This document shows, one piece after another, positions 11,905 through 22,859 of a stretch of DNA of 64,000 bases. Both the position numbers and the translations under genes were made by a program. Numbering within the stretch: position 1 is the stretch's first letter; every line of letters begins with the position of its first letter. The stretch comes from Fragum whitleyi (Eukaryota > Mollusca > Bivalvia > Cardiida > Cardiidae), in assembly GCA_948146395.1 (NCBI GenBank), contig OX411543.1:31949058-32013057 (forward strand), written 5' to 3'. The notes beneath the pieces are model-generated. The model ran no database searches. It had not been told where the DNA came from and saw only the letters and a list, made by a program, of their open reading frames with translations.

Positions 11905-12132
11905 GGGGCCGTTTCACTAAACATCTTACGCAAAAATTAGCAAAAAAAGTCAAAATCACAAATCCCACCTGGTGTTTTCATTGATTGTTTGATTCTGCCT
12001 TGCAATATTTCATTGGAATCATCTTTAGAAGACGCACATGGTAGAATTTCTTATTTAGTTACTACTGCGAAGCAATTTTAATATTTGACTTTTGCAAAAA
12101 TTGTTCGTATGATGCTTAGTAAAACAGACCCT
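11905..12132. mobile_element. MITE-5 (GGGGCCGTTTCACTAAACAT) copy
   Basis: Inverted termini GGGGCCGTTTCACTAAACAT and GTAAAACAGACCCTAT. The mid region reads CAATATTTCATTGGAATCATC with TTTAGAAGA, the start of a hairpin that is complete in other copies. Copies are at 31336, 31793, 40728 and 57233. Confidence 0.65.
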
Positions 12133-12495
12133 ATGTCCGGAAAAAAAGTGTGACCCACGGACAAACGACAGACGGACAGACGAACGAATATACGGAATAC
12201 TTCACCGGCGAGGGACTAATAAATGATTTGAGTTTCTTTAATGCTTCTTGGTGGTTTATCGAGAAATAACGGTAGATTATCATTTGATAATCTTACCGCA
12301 AAAGAGGCGAAATTATCAAAAACTTATACCCTGTTTTTGTGCATTTCATCCTTTCTGACGTCATCTTTGCGGGGCGAATTAAGTGACGTCACGATGAACG
12401 TTGCATAGCAGTCAGTGCAAAATGACGCGCTTTACGAAAATATGTCCAAGAAAATTTCACATTTTGTCTCATTTTTGCAATAAAGAAATAGAATA

Positions 12496-12652
12496 ACCGT
12501 TTGTTTTTCGAGTAAGATCGATTAATATTTCATTTAGTGAACAACAAAAGCTAAATTTTCACTCGTGATTTTGCCACTTGTGAAAATATAGTTATTGTTG
12601 TTCACTCAATGAAATATAAGTCGATCCTACACTGAAACAAACGATTATCCTC
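12496..12652. repeat. Long inverted repeat
   Basis: Arms of about 55 bp (AATAACCGTTTGTTTTTCG... and ...GAAACAAACGATTATC) share GATCGA-TTAATATTTCATT and GTGAACAACAA-type blocks. They surround a centre TTTTCACTCGTGATTTTGCC. It looks like a foldback element. Confidence 0.6.
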
Positions 12653-12838
12653 TATTTATCTTTTTTTTTTCTATGACAGCAGTGATCTGTTGATTAAATG
12701 ACCCATTTAATGGCCGCTTTATACAAGTTTACTGCCCGAATATGCTATTGATATCACTTTTGTCTGTTGTCTGGTATATAACATAGGTTTCATCAATTAT
12801 TTTAGTGTATTAAAAACATGTAGAATATAGGCCTATAT

Positions 12839-13099
12839 GTGACCCGCCACACGAAAAGGGACCATTTGGGTAGTGCGTATAGTGTCCACCCTAGTCAGAC
12901 TGCGCGGATTGCGCAGACTGACTAGTGTAGAAACTTTTCGCTATATGCTTATTTTCTGAATCTAGAATGATCATTCTACCTTCCAGTGAAAGAATTATTG
13001 AAATGCGACCTCTGGTTGAACTACACTGGACCCAATCTCAATTCTCAAATATTCATTTTATAGATTTCAAAGATGGTCCCTTTTCGCGTAAGGGATCAC
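12839..13099. mobile_element. MITE-1 copy
   Basis: Begins GTGACCCGCCACACGAAAAG and ends CCTTTTCGCGTAAGGGATCAC. The internal hairpin CCCTAGTCAGACTGCG / GCGCAGACTGACTAG sits near the left side, so the orientation is opposite to the 4628 copy. Confidence 0.7.
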
Positions 13100-13497
13100 A
13101 ATCAATAATGAGCAATACTATTTGATAATAATTCAGTGTTTCGAAAACAAGGGAGAGAGAAATTTCTTTTTTAGAAGATAGTCAATCATTTATTACGATG
13201 TTTTTCTCAATCAGTGTTACGTAAACAATAAAAACATCCTTTTATAGAAGGGACCATGTATTGTATATTTTGACCAGTGAAAAGTTCGGCGTATCGGGTA
13301 AAAGATGAAGTACAGTCAAGAGACCACGCCGTTCACTAGAATCGATATAGGCTTGCGCCTTAATATCGGGAATCTACATGAAATAGAGCGGGGATTTCTA
13401 TATATGGTATAAAACACTTAAATACCTATCTACAGGTTATATATACCTCAACCCGGAAGGTTTTTTCTTTGACATTTTTTTACGTGGATATTCTGCG

Positions 13498-13875
13498 TAA
13501 TTAATGAACTAGCAGGGCGGGGCTTAACCGTGACGTAATTTGGCGAGTTTACTTTTCAATAGTTATGGGTTCTTACAAATTTTAGTCGGTAATCATCGTT
13601 AACGCGTGCAAATAACTGTTTCCTATAACCTAAAGGATTCACGAGCTTTGAGAGAGTGAACAGATTTCATGGTTTGAATACCAAGGCCTCGTAACTTCAG
13701 TTTGATTAGGCTGAAGTTACGAGGATTTGGTTACCAATCTACGATTTAAGGTCTCGAGTAATTTATGCCGACTCTTTTAAGAAGTAGGTTATTTTAGATA
13801 AAAGCTGATTTCCCCTTAACCTTAAGTGCAACGACCCATTACTTAGGCTCCGCCCTGCCATGGCATTAATTATGG
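13498..13875 (+). mobile_element. Foldback element with GCAGGGCGG termini
   Basis: The inverted ends TAATTAATGAACTAGCAGGG and CCGCCCTGCCATGGCATTAA bracket the element. A strong inner hairpin CCTCGTAACTTCAGTTTG / AGGCTGAAGTTACGAGG lies at about 13687-13728. A reverse-orientation copy at 25150-25393 is cut by the assembly gap. Confidence 0.6.
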
Positions 13876-13949
13876 ATAATAGATGGGCTTGGTACGGTGA
13901 ATTCCGCTAAATGACTCAAAAATAAAGCTTGACGAAATTGAGCAACCAT

Positions 13950-14282
13950 TTCTCAAGAGCAAAATATACGCACATGCAATGAAAACGCACCATCTGATTT
14001 TTTACTCGTATGTTAATGTACCACAACTCCATGGGCCATTTACTAAATCATAATTTTAGGGTAATATCAGAAACGGTAGCAGCTTCCTGCCCTGTGACTT
14101 TAGAAAAAATGTTAAAAATCATAAGTCTTATATTTACAAAGTAGGTTCGCAAACCCTTTCCGTCGTTCGATTTATTGTAACATAACCACAAAGGAGTCGA
14201 TTAAAAAAGTATAATTTAAAACAGTGTATGAAAGTTTGTGGATGGTACGTTTTCATTGCGTTTGGGTATATTTTCCATGCCA
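13950..14282. repeat. Possible TIR element
   Basis: AAAATATACGCACATGCAAT with GAAAACGCACC near 13960 faces the complement of GGTACGTTTTCATTGCG and GGGTATATTTTC near 14247-14275. The arms are about 38 bp, one copy only; outer borders unknown. Confidence 0.4.
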
Positions 14283-14774
14283 GTATTAATAACTCCCCCA
14301 TGTAACATTTGAATTAATATTTATTAAATTATATTTATTGATATTTATTTATATATCTAAATTTTCAGAATATTCTCTTTTCTTTTTCAGTGGTATACAT
14401 ATTTATTCTTTTTATTTGTTTTAAAGTTCTCGTAGGGTATGTTTACATATTTACGAAAATTATGACAACGTTTGCAGTTCTCCTCAAATGTTTTTAATAT
14501 CAATGGATTTTGTTTTGGAAAGCTGACCAAAAAATGCTACATTTCCGAGCATTAACAGTTCGGGTTTAAATTGGTTGCAGTGGGATTTGTCCATTAAAGG
14601 TATGCATAATTGATATGAGATAAAAGCCAAGGCTCATCATTTGTAAACGACAGCACTATTTGATAATGCACTTGGGTGCAATTTTACTCTTCTATGGATG
14701 CTATCTATAGACAAAAATACAAAATAAATCAATTTCTGCTTCAGTTGTAATATGTATTTGTTTTGTATTTTCGA

Positions 14775-14936
14775 TGCGGTTTAACGCGGCTTTTAACAAC
14801 TTTCAGTCATATTGCATCGGCTGCAGCACATCTTAATGTACTCCTGGTATTTCTCTTACAAGTGTAACCACGAAAAGCTTTCAAAGCCTCTAGCTGACCA
14901 TCCCAAATAGGTTTACCATTATTACCCATCAATTGG
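14775..14936 (-). mobile_element. SINE-A copy (antisense)
   Basis: Starts TGCGGTTTAACGCGGCTTTT, then ATCGGCTGCAGCACATC, CTAGCTGACCATCCCAAATA and ACCCATCA. More diverged than the 1027 copy but colinear throughout. Confidence 0.6.
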
Positions 14937-15013
14937 TTGGAGCCAATTGTATGAAAGTAGATTTGTCGACGTCAGGGAAAGAACCCGGAATTCTTCCTGA
15001 CGGCGTTCCACAC

Positions 15014-15278
15014 CAATGAATCCATTTGGAACATCACTCGGCCATTTCCGTAAACTGCAACAGACCTCGGGTTGGTATGTAACTTGTTTCGCGGAAACAG
15101 TGTAAGAAAAAATAGCGCGGAAAAACCGGCGCTTTCTGAAGAATTAATATCTTATACAGTAAATAACGGATGAAAAATCTTAATTTTTGAGAATGACGAA
15201 TCATTCTCAAAAAAATAAGATTTTTCAGTTAAACGAGTAACGTTGACGACATCGAATGTGTTCCGAATGCAATGAATC
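15014..15278. mobile_element. Mutator-like MITE with perfect 9-bp target duplication
   Basis: The element proper is 15023-15269 (247 bp). The 9-bp repeat CAATGAATC stands on both sides (15014-15022 and 15270-15278). Termini are CATTTGGAACATCACTCGG and GTGTTCCGAATG. An inner hairpin built from AAAATCTTAATTTTTGAGAA and its complement lies near 15170-15230. A 9-bp TSD with a TIR is the Mutator (MULE) pattern; a transposase would be needed to confirm. Copies at 23054 and 52651 are nearly twice as long. Confidence 0.7.
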
Positions 15279-15589
15279 GACATAGCCATGTGAGCCAAAG
15301 ATATGAAAGTACGGACGAGAACTTGAAGTCAGTGTTATTCGAAAGTCAACCTTCTTCTAGAAATTAAATAAAAGAATTTTACGAAATGAACATGTGTTGT
15401 TATTTCCAACATTTTCACATGTGCGCAAAACAAAGACTTGGATCAGTCTTATCAGAGTTTTTATTATGCAGGAAGTAAATTGACTTTTTAGGCGAAAAGC
15501 GAAAGGTATCATAAATTGCTCTGCAGTACGCTCAATCTTACACAAGCTAGACGGAGGGAAACGTCAATTGCTTGATTGATTTTTATATC

Positions 15590-15871
<282 letters not shown>

Positions 15872-16029
15872 ATATATATCCCTCTCTCTCCTCTCTCCTC
15901 TCTCTTAAGTTCTGGGGTATAAAATTGTACACATGATATATTGTTAAATTCAATAGATAAAAAGCATCGAATACACTGAAATCTTGCTTGTATGAAAGTT
16001 AACCAAGTATCATGTAGACATTGAGCTCG

Positions 16030-16135
16030 TTCAAGAATCGTGGCGGATCTCAGCAAAAGCTCAATCATGCATACTTGCGTTATTCTGTGGGCGTCACTCA
16101 TATGGACATATGCTACGGTAGAGTCGACAACTATA
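16030..16135 (+). mobile_element. SINE-B 3' fragment
   Basis: Matches the end of SINE-B: GTGGCGGATCTCAGCA, a CTTGCGTTATTC-type segment, then GGGCGTCACTCATATGGACA and CTACGGTAGAGTCGAC. The tRNA-like head is absent. Confidence 0.6.
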
Positions 16136-16281
16136 GAAGGCGGGAATTCAAGAACCCTATCACAAGAAAATCAAAACCATATAGACCTACATTTGCGAAA
16201 ACGAAGGAAAAATAAGAGTGCACAGAAAAACGCGCATCTGGTCAGCTCTTGTATTTTCATTAGTTGAATAGTGTAAGACAA

Positions 16282-16557
16282 AGGCGTAATTAGAATTTTG
16301 AAATTTATTCGCACTCAGATGGCGGCTAACATAGTATATAAAGGATAAAGACGATATGTGGACAGTGACAAAAGATGAATGTCCTCCGTCCGCTTCCCTT
16401 TTCTATGATTTGAGCGTTGGTAAATAATCAAAAGATCGTAGCTACAACTTGAATAAGCTGAAGTTTCCATATTATGATCATTAATCAACGACATGTTTCG
16501 ACAGAGGATTAATTTCTAAAACGCACTTTCGTAATGTGCGTAATGGAAGTTATGCCC
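16282..16557. mobile_element. MITE-6 (GGCGTAACTA) copy
   Basis: The termini GGCGTAATTAGAATTTTG and GTAATGGAAGTTATGCCC are inverted. The middle shares AACATAGTATATAAAGGATA, an AGCTACAACTTGAATAAGCT hairpin and ATGATCATTAATCAACGACA with the copy at 51068-51327. Confidence 0.65.
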
Positions 16558-16878
16558 ATGTAAGATCAAGTACAATAAAACGCGTTTTAAACAGCCGCTT
16601 TCGAGACCAACAAAAAGTGGTCGTTACATGAAGAGAATTGTCACTAAGTTCACGTTTTGCTCGATCGAATAATCATGTTATTGCTAATTTCTGAATAATC
16701 TTGTTAAAACCTTCTAATAAGATTCTAATAATTTTTAGCAACCTTTGATTCATTTACAATACTTTTAGACCAATAATACCTACTTTACCTACTCCTACTA
16801 TAAGATATCTAAAGAAAAATACACGTTTTACCGTACTTGGTAAGAATTTACTAAAACCATGCTTTAGCATTATAAATA

Positions 16879-17060
16879 TACAGTCAAACCTGTCTTAGTG
16901 GCCACTTGTATTCAGCAAGCAACCTGTATTAAGCAAGCACCTACTGAGTCCCCGAAATAAAGTGTTAACCCTAAAATTGACCTGTATTAGGCAAGTACCT
17001 GCCGTAAGCAAGCATCTTTTGAATGTCCCTTCGGTGCTTGCTTAATACAGATTGACAGTA
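16879..17060. mobile_element. TIR repeat, TACAGTCAAACCTGT type
   Basis: The left end TACAGTCAAACCTGTCTTA and the right end CTTAATACAGATTGACAGTA are inverted. Inside, the phrase CCTGTATTAAGCAAGCACC recurs. Similar ACAGTCAAACCT...TTAAG repeats are common in marine invertebrates, from general knowledge. Confidence 0.5.
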
Positions 17061-17099
17061 AAACACTCAAAGTATTCGCTCATTCAATAACCTTTAATG

Positions 17100-17285
17100 G
17101 TGTCCGTGGCCGAGAGATAGAGTTGCAAGAGTTCCTAAGTTAGATTCCCAGGAGCGGCTATCTTTCCTTGGCCCACGCAATTGGCACAAGGACTGGTTCA
17201 TTTCCAGGAGGCAGAATCAAATTGGATAAATCTAAGCTGTTAGAACTTGTTTCTCAATCGATGTGAAATAAATAGGTTTAAACCA
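17100..17285 (+). mobile_element. tRNA-like SINE
   Basis: An A-box-like TGGCCGAGAGAT and a B-box-like TAGATTCCCAGG are spaced as in a tRNA head. A body and a tail ending TGAAATAAATAGGTTTAAAC follow. Single copy here, so the family and borders are tentative. Confidence 0.4.
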
Positions 17286-17289
17286 ACCG

Positions 17290-19340
17290 CAATTCCGCAA
17301 TGAAATATCTGTCTCCTAATGAACTGATCATTGTACAGGCTCACGCAATATTAAACCCGCAGCAGTTTGATATCGATCGATATGTGTTTCGCGTTGTTTT
17401 GGGTGCCAAAAACATCGTAACTTCAGCCTATATGAGCTGAAGTTACGGTGTTTTAGTCACTAGAGATGATGCGACAATTTGTAATTTTATCCAGATTCAT
17501 CAAGATCCTGTTTCCTGTCGCAGAGACACAATAATCAATTGTCAGGTACAGTAGTCGTACAGTATTGCACATTGTATTTCCTATACATGTATGTATACTC
17601 AAACAAAATAGAAACGCACCCCTGACATTTATACATACGCCTTTTACTGTTATTTTATGAATCAATTGTTTCAAATCTGTCTTCTTTCTTCCTTTAAACA
17701 TTTTCACAAAACTAATGGCATATCAATTTTCCATTCATTTCATTAGAACATTTCCACCATTTGAACCCTTATAAGCGCTCTTTTCGCTTGCTCAGTTCAA
17801 TGCGTTGGTAAGTCGAGTTTAATTTTGCAACTTTAATTGACTACTAAGATTTATTTTATCTTTTTAGCATAATATTGTAGTAGATGATTAATCGTTATGC
17901 TTTTGTATTGATGTTTTCAATCTCTTTAACATTATGTGCGTGAATGAATTGAAATACATACAACGACATGCATAACAATATCCTTGACGCACACGCCTTT
18001 TAAAAAAAAAATGTGTGCAAGTCCACATTTTGGTATACAAGCCATATTTTTCGACATGCACGCGTTTTTATGATTTGCATGCAGAAATCTACGAGCTTGA
18101 TGTAAATACTTTTAAGTGTGCTCAACTGCACTGCGGCTTTATCAAAAAGCAATACTACTGTAGAATACGTGTTAGCGAAATGTCTGTAAATCACGATATC
18201 TGGACAAATGAACCTTTATGTAACAAAAATCTAAAGTACACATGTATTTCAAACCGATTTTTTAAAGGTAACCTTGGAACATATAACTGACACCATATAA
18301 TTCCATTTATCTTTATGATACTGTAAAAAAGCTTTAAATATCTTTGCCATCAAAAGATCTATCAAGTACGGACCACGCCCTCTGAAACTGATGCAAAAAA
18401 GTACAATTCTGGCAGTAAATACAATCCCTACAATTATAAAAAACAAATGTACGTCCGCTTGATACGAATTGTGTTCGTATGTGACGTTACAAATTATATA
18501 AGCGTCTTCGAGTCAATTTTAAGTGAGAACGGATTAAAAGATATATCATACGTTGCATTAACTTAAAAATGCTCGTTTAACTACTTTGATGCGACCATGC
18601 ATGCGCATGCATTTATTTGATTTAACACCTGTATACCCACCCGCCTTTTCATCGTAAGTTTTCTAATAGAATCTCTTCTTTTATGCTTTCTGGGTGTGTT
18701 TTTGAGATTTCTCGAAAGATATCAATATTTGGTAGTTTCACTAGCAAACAAATGAAATTACCAAAAATGGTAAATTGACTATATTTATAAGTTAACCTTT
18801 AATTTAGTTCATTTTTTCACCACGGGAAGTCTTCACGACACCGACTATTTGGTAGTATCAGCGCGTTTCATGTACTTGCGTGCGAAACATATCTTTATCG
18901 GACAATCTTACCTAAAAGGTACCAATTTGCATAATAGAAAAGTTGCGATTTTTTAAAGGTAGATAAATTTGACCTTTGATCACTCACTCTAAATTGTGAA
19001 TCTGTATCCACCCGTTAGACCACGCTTGAAGCAAATTGACCAACCAGAGAACAGTATTTCAAAAGTTTATATCACAGATACAACGCCGAGCGTTGTATTT
19101 ACAGATATACGTTGGCAGTGTGTTTTGCACGTAAATTTGGACAGTTTTGGGGGCCGAACCATTTCAAAAAGATGACGTTCAATTTATACAGTCTTTTTTT
19201 CTATAGACTTTCTTCAGTCGCAAACGTGTAAAAGATCTGAAAACTGTAACGGAAATAGACTAATAAGTCAGTTCAGCATATTCGAAGTTAATTAGACTAA
19301 TTTAACCTCTTTGATAATGTCAGAAAAGCGTGGTCTAAGT
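17290..19340. other. No gene recognised
   Basis: AT-rich. A perfect small hairpin (CGTAACTTCAGCC / GAGCTGAAGTTACG) is at about 17414-17442, the same hairpin type as inside the 13498 foldback element. No reading frame has coding character. Confidence 0.5.
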
Positions 19341-19342
19341 CA

Positions 19343-19436
19343 GATAGAAAATCTCGTGCCACGGTATATGGGAAATAGACACTCGCTGAAGCTCGTGTCT
19401 ATTTCCCATATACCACGGCACTCGTTTTCTATCTTA
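19343..19436. repeat. Hairpin-forming inverted repeat
   Basis: Arms of about 40 bp (AGATAGAAAATCTCGTGCC..GGGAAATAGACAC and its complement) flank an 11-bp loop. Only a few mismatches separate the arms. Confidence 0.75.
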
Positions 19437-20007
19437 TATAGGTGTATTTTCAAAACTGAGCTCTGACATAGGCGTGGAGTCTATTATCATAGGTATATTT
19501 AAAAAGCATATGATAGAAATTGAACGTGATCCCTCCTTTTTAACTTTCAAAGTACACGAATGAGTAAACTTTACGATCTAAGACAAGCAATGAGTTTCAT
19601 TTGAAAGGTAATTTGTACCCTTTATAGGTTTAGTTTAAACCTATTTTTCTATTTTGAAAGAATAGCACGGGCATTTAACCGTTAAAAGTAGTTTTCACGG
19701 CTCACCGCTCAAAATCTACCTATACTTATTTGATACATCAACAAAAACAGTAAGAAAACTCACGTGCCCATCAAAAGTCCATGTCAAAACCTATATGATC
19801 CTGGAATATCCAATACTGGTTTTCAACGACTTGACGTTAGGCGAACTTCGCATTGTACGGGAATTTGCGACAAATATGGCACTGTTTATTCTCATCGATT
19901 TTCGATTCGCTCATCACACACGCCATAATAAGAATCAAATTCTGATACACGAGAAATGAATATATGGGCTCGCATTGAAAAAAAAGCCATAGAAGTTGGG
20001 TTAAAAT

Positions 20008-20217
20008 GGGGTTCAACACCACTTTTCACAATTTTTCAGTCGTATCGCATCGGTTGGAGCACCTTACAATAGGTTCTTGGCATTTTTTCACAAAAGTACT
20101 ACCACCACGTCCTTTTCCAATCCCAAGCTTCTACCCAACTTAGGTTTACGATTATCCACATAATGATGGCAGGTAGCTGTCTAAAAGGATATGTGCCACC
20201 GCCGGGGATCGAACCTT
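20008..20217 (-). mobile_element. SINE-A, longest copy including tRNA-like head
   Basis: Reads ATGGGGTTCAACACCAC, GGTTGGAGCACCTTACAATA, TCCCAAGCTTCTACCCAA and then, beyond the usual core, ATGTGCCACCGCCGGGGATC followed by GAACC. The last part is the complement of a tRNA B box, which shows that the family is transcribed from the minus strand here. Confidence 0.65.
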
Positions 20218-20328
20218 GTTGAACAAATAAAGATCGTAAGAATAAAACATGGTAGATGATATAAGTTGTCCTCTTTTAACGTCGATGTTAGTAGAAACGT
20301 GTTCTTCCAAATACATTTTCTTGTACTG

Positions 20329-20438
20329 GTTCGGAAATAATGAACTTCAATGATTTTCATTAGGAAACCTCGGTCAACATTATGATAGATCATGAGTTCC
20401 GAAATGTTGCGAAACTTTTATGATTCCACTATCATAAA
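20329..20438. mobile_element. FB-1 foldback MITE, left end missing
   Basis: Matches the right two thirds of FB-1: TTTTCATTAGGAAACCTCGG, then GAGTTCCGAAATGTTGCG and ATTCCACTATCATAAA. It lies close to the SINE-A head just upstream. Confidence 0.6.
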
Positions 20439-20934
20439 TTAGTAACTACAAATTATTGTTGAGTTTTCCCTTTCACGAAGATGTTTGCAAGATACTAGCG
20501 GGAAATGACGAAGGTCGACGTAAGCACAAATTATATTCAGATTAACAGATCGCTGCAGTCACTCAAAAAATCGAATGACCAATCAAAACACTAATTTATT
20601 ATGAGATGAGTGTCGAACTAAGGCATGTTTCGCCATTTAAGCCTAAAACTTAACGTTGGTGGACTGCTAAAACGTATTAACTACAGCTTGAACCAGCCGC
20701 AGATAAACCGTTTATGTCGCCTTGCAACGATTTGTTGTTAGTGTTTGGGTTTTTTTTTTTATTAAATGTCTGTTAATGATTATTATATACTGCAAAACAA
20801 AAGAAACGTCGCGCTAGAACATTTTGATTCAAACAGATAACTTTGGGTGAAAAAGCTTATTTTTCAAACTTTCAATGACAAAACATTTTCCAGGTTGATG
20901 TAATAATATCAATGATTGTTATAGTTAAGGTAAT

Positions 20935-21089
20935 GGAACCGTAAAAGTTCTGCAACGTTTCGGAAGAAATGAATTTTAACAGTGTTAACCGAGGTTTCCT
21001 AAAGATTTTCATTAGGAAACCTCGATCAACATTGTGAAAGTCCGTGAGTGCCGAAATGTTGCGGATCTATTACCGTTCCACTACCTTAA
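20935..21089. mobile_element. FB-1 foldback MITE, full length
   Basis: Starts TTAAGGTAATGGAACCGTA and ends ACCGTTCCACTACCTTAA, with GAGGTTTCCTAAAGATTTTC and CATTAGGAAACCTCG at the centre. The outer TTAA could be a target duplication, but the other copies do not show it. Confidence 0.7.
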
Positions 21090-21556
21090 GATAAGCGCAT
21101 TTCGTTCGTCTATGTCAAGCACCAAAAGTATGACCATAGAGGTATGGTGGAACCAAACGTAGATCTACTCAAATTTGGGCAGTGGTAAGCGATTCGGTCT
21201 CTGGATAGATGCGTGTGCGTAAATACAGGATTTTGGGGATTTTTTGATGGTATGTCGGAGACTAATTCCAAAGACATCTTTCGACATTTCCTGTTGGAGT
21301 TCCATGCCTAAGTTTCCAAAACGAGATGTTTGCGTCATTCAAAAGTTCAAAAGCTTTTGGTTAATACCTGTAACCGTAATAAAAAAAGCATGGTTAATTT
21401 CAGTTCAAGAATTCTTTAGTGTATTTTTAACTGATTTCGGAAAGTCAGAGACTTTCTTACAAAATTTGAACCGATAATCGATACTTTTATGTTGTTTAAA
21501 CACCAGTGCCTATTCACAAAAGAAAAGAATATTTGAATTTGAATAAGTTTATATAT

Positions 21557-21817
21557 TTGACCCGTCACGCGAAAAGGGACCATCCGGGAATTCTGTTAAA
21601 TGATTTTTTTGAAAAAGAGATTTGATCCAGCATAGATCAACCAGAAGTTGCATTTCAAAAATTCTTTCACTGGAAGGTAGATTGAACATTCTAGATTCAG
21701 AAAATAGACACAGTGAAAAAAGTTTCGACCCTAGTCAGTCTGCGCAGGCCGCGCAGTCTGACTAGGGTCGACACTTGACGCACTACCCAGATGGTCCCTT
21801 TTTGCGTGACGGGTCAC
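21557..21817. mobile_element. MITE-1 copy
   Basis: Well preserved: TTTGACCCGTCACGCGAAAA at the left, GCGTGACGGGTCAC at the right, and the inner hairpin CTAGTCAGTCTGCGCAG / CGCGCAGTCTGACTAG intact. Confidence 0.75.
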
Positions 21818-22191
21818 ATATTGGTGTATGTGTCCTGACGGGTGTCAAGGGGCATAGCAAATGAGTTTCAGGACATCAGCATCAAAATACTTGTGCGGTT
21901 TTTTATTTGTTGTTATTTTTCCTTGAACATGTGCACCAAACAAAGAGGCAAGGTGCAATACATGGGTATAATCTATGACGTAGAATTTTTTATATAAGTT
22001 AGAACTGTTAATGACCACTAATTTATGTGTCGGTGATACACCTTTGCGTGTGCTAATCAACATTATCACAATTTACGCATTGTATAGTTCGATGGGTTAT
22101 AAAAGAACTTTCGTAATGCCCTGCCTTGCACTAAAAAGAAGCACAATGTATAAAAAAAGCTCTTGACCTTTTAAAAGTCATACAGCTCATT

Positions 22192-22341
22192 CTAAACTAG
22201 GGTGCCGATCGCACGGTCCTCTTGCGACTTATTGGTTTCTTGCACGATCTGAGTTGGACTGTGGATGAAGAGTGTATGCATCCGTCCGCCAATCTGTCCT
22301 TCAATTTCTTGGTTCTCAATACCACGAAGGTCTTCGTCCAT
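22192..22341 (-). CDS. Small hypothetical reading frame or exon
   Basis: A 49-codon frame opens with ATG right after TTGTCTTGCAAAG, which could be a splice acceptor, and ends with TAG at 22192-22194. The product is acidic, with MDEDLRGIENQEIEGQIGGR at its start and TQIVQETNKSQEDRA later. Codon choice looks more protein-like than the neighbourhood. Two other frames across the same bases are also open, which weakens the case. I do not recognise the product. Confidence 0.25.
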   Translation of the reverse strand: MDEDLRGIENQEIEGQIGGRMHTLFIHSPTQIVQETNKSQEDRAIGTLV

Positions 22342-22375
22342 CTTTGCAAGACAAGGGTTCTTACTCCACTATGTT

Positions 22376-22452
22376 CGCATACAAGAGCATGCACGTGCAA
22401 AGCGGGGTATGATTTGCAAACATTTTGTACCATTTTGTCATCCTGAACGCAG
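22376..22452. repeat. Half of the GCGTTCAGG foldback repeat
   Basis: Matches one arm of the element at 48672-48793: ACGTGCAAAGCGGGGTAT, TTTGCAAACATTTTGTACC and CATCCTGAACGCA. Related pieces are near 46474 and 54240. Confidence 0.55.
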
Positions 22453-22859
22453 ATCTTACAAGTTCATAATCTTGAAATTTACGCATCTCTGTCATTGCCC
22501 TCTTGAAACAGCAAAGACGACATCGAATCACGAAACATAAATTTTCGACATTTTTCAATAATTCTGTAAATTTTTTATCAGTAAGAAAATGTTTCAAGCA
22601 GAGAAGGCGGGAAAACACGGGAAATTTGGATATGTTTGATCTTTTAAAAATCTGCTAATACAGATGTTATTGACGACCAAGTAAATTTTTACTTGGACGT
22701 CTAAAACATTTTTTATCAGTAGACTTTTTTTAGGACTTGCCACGGACAGAAACTTCTATATATTTGTCCCATTTCTCTGCTTCGAAACAGAATGCATATT
22801 GGTTTCATATTAACAAAATCGTTGATGATTTTCCCAAAGTCTTGTGTCACTTGATTCAA

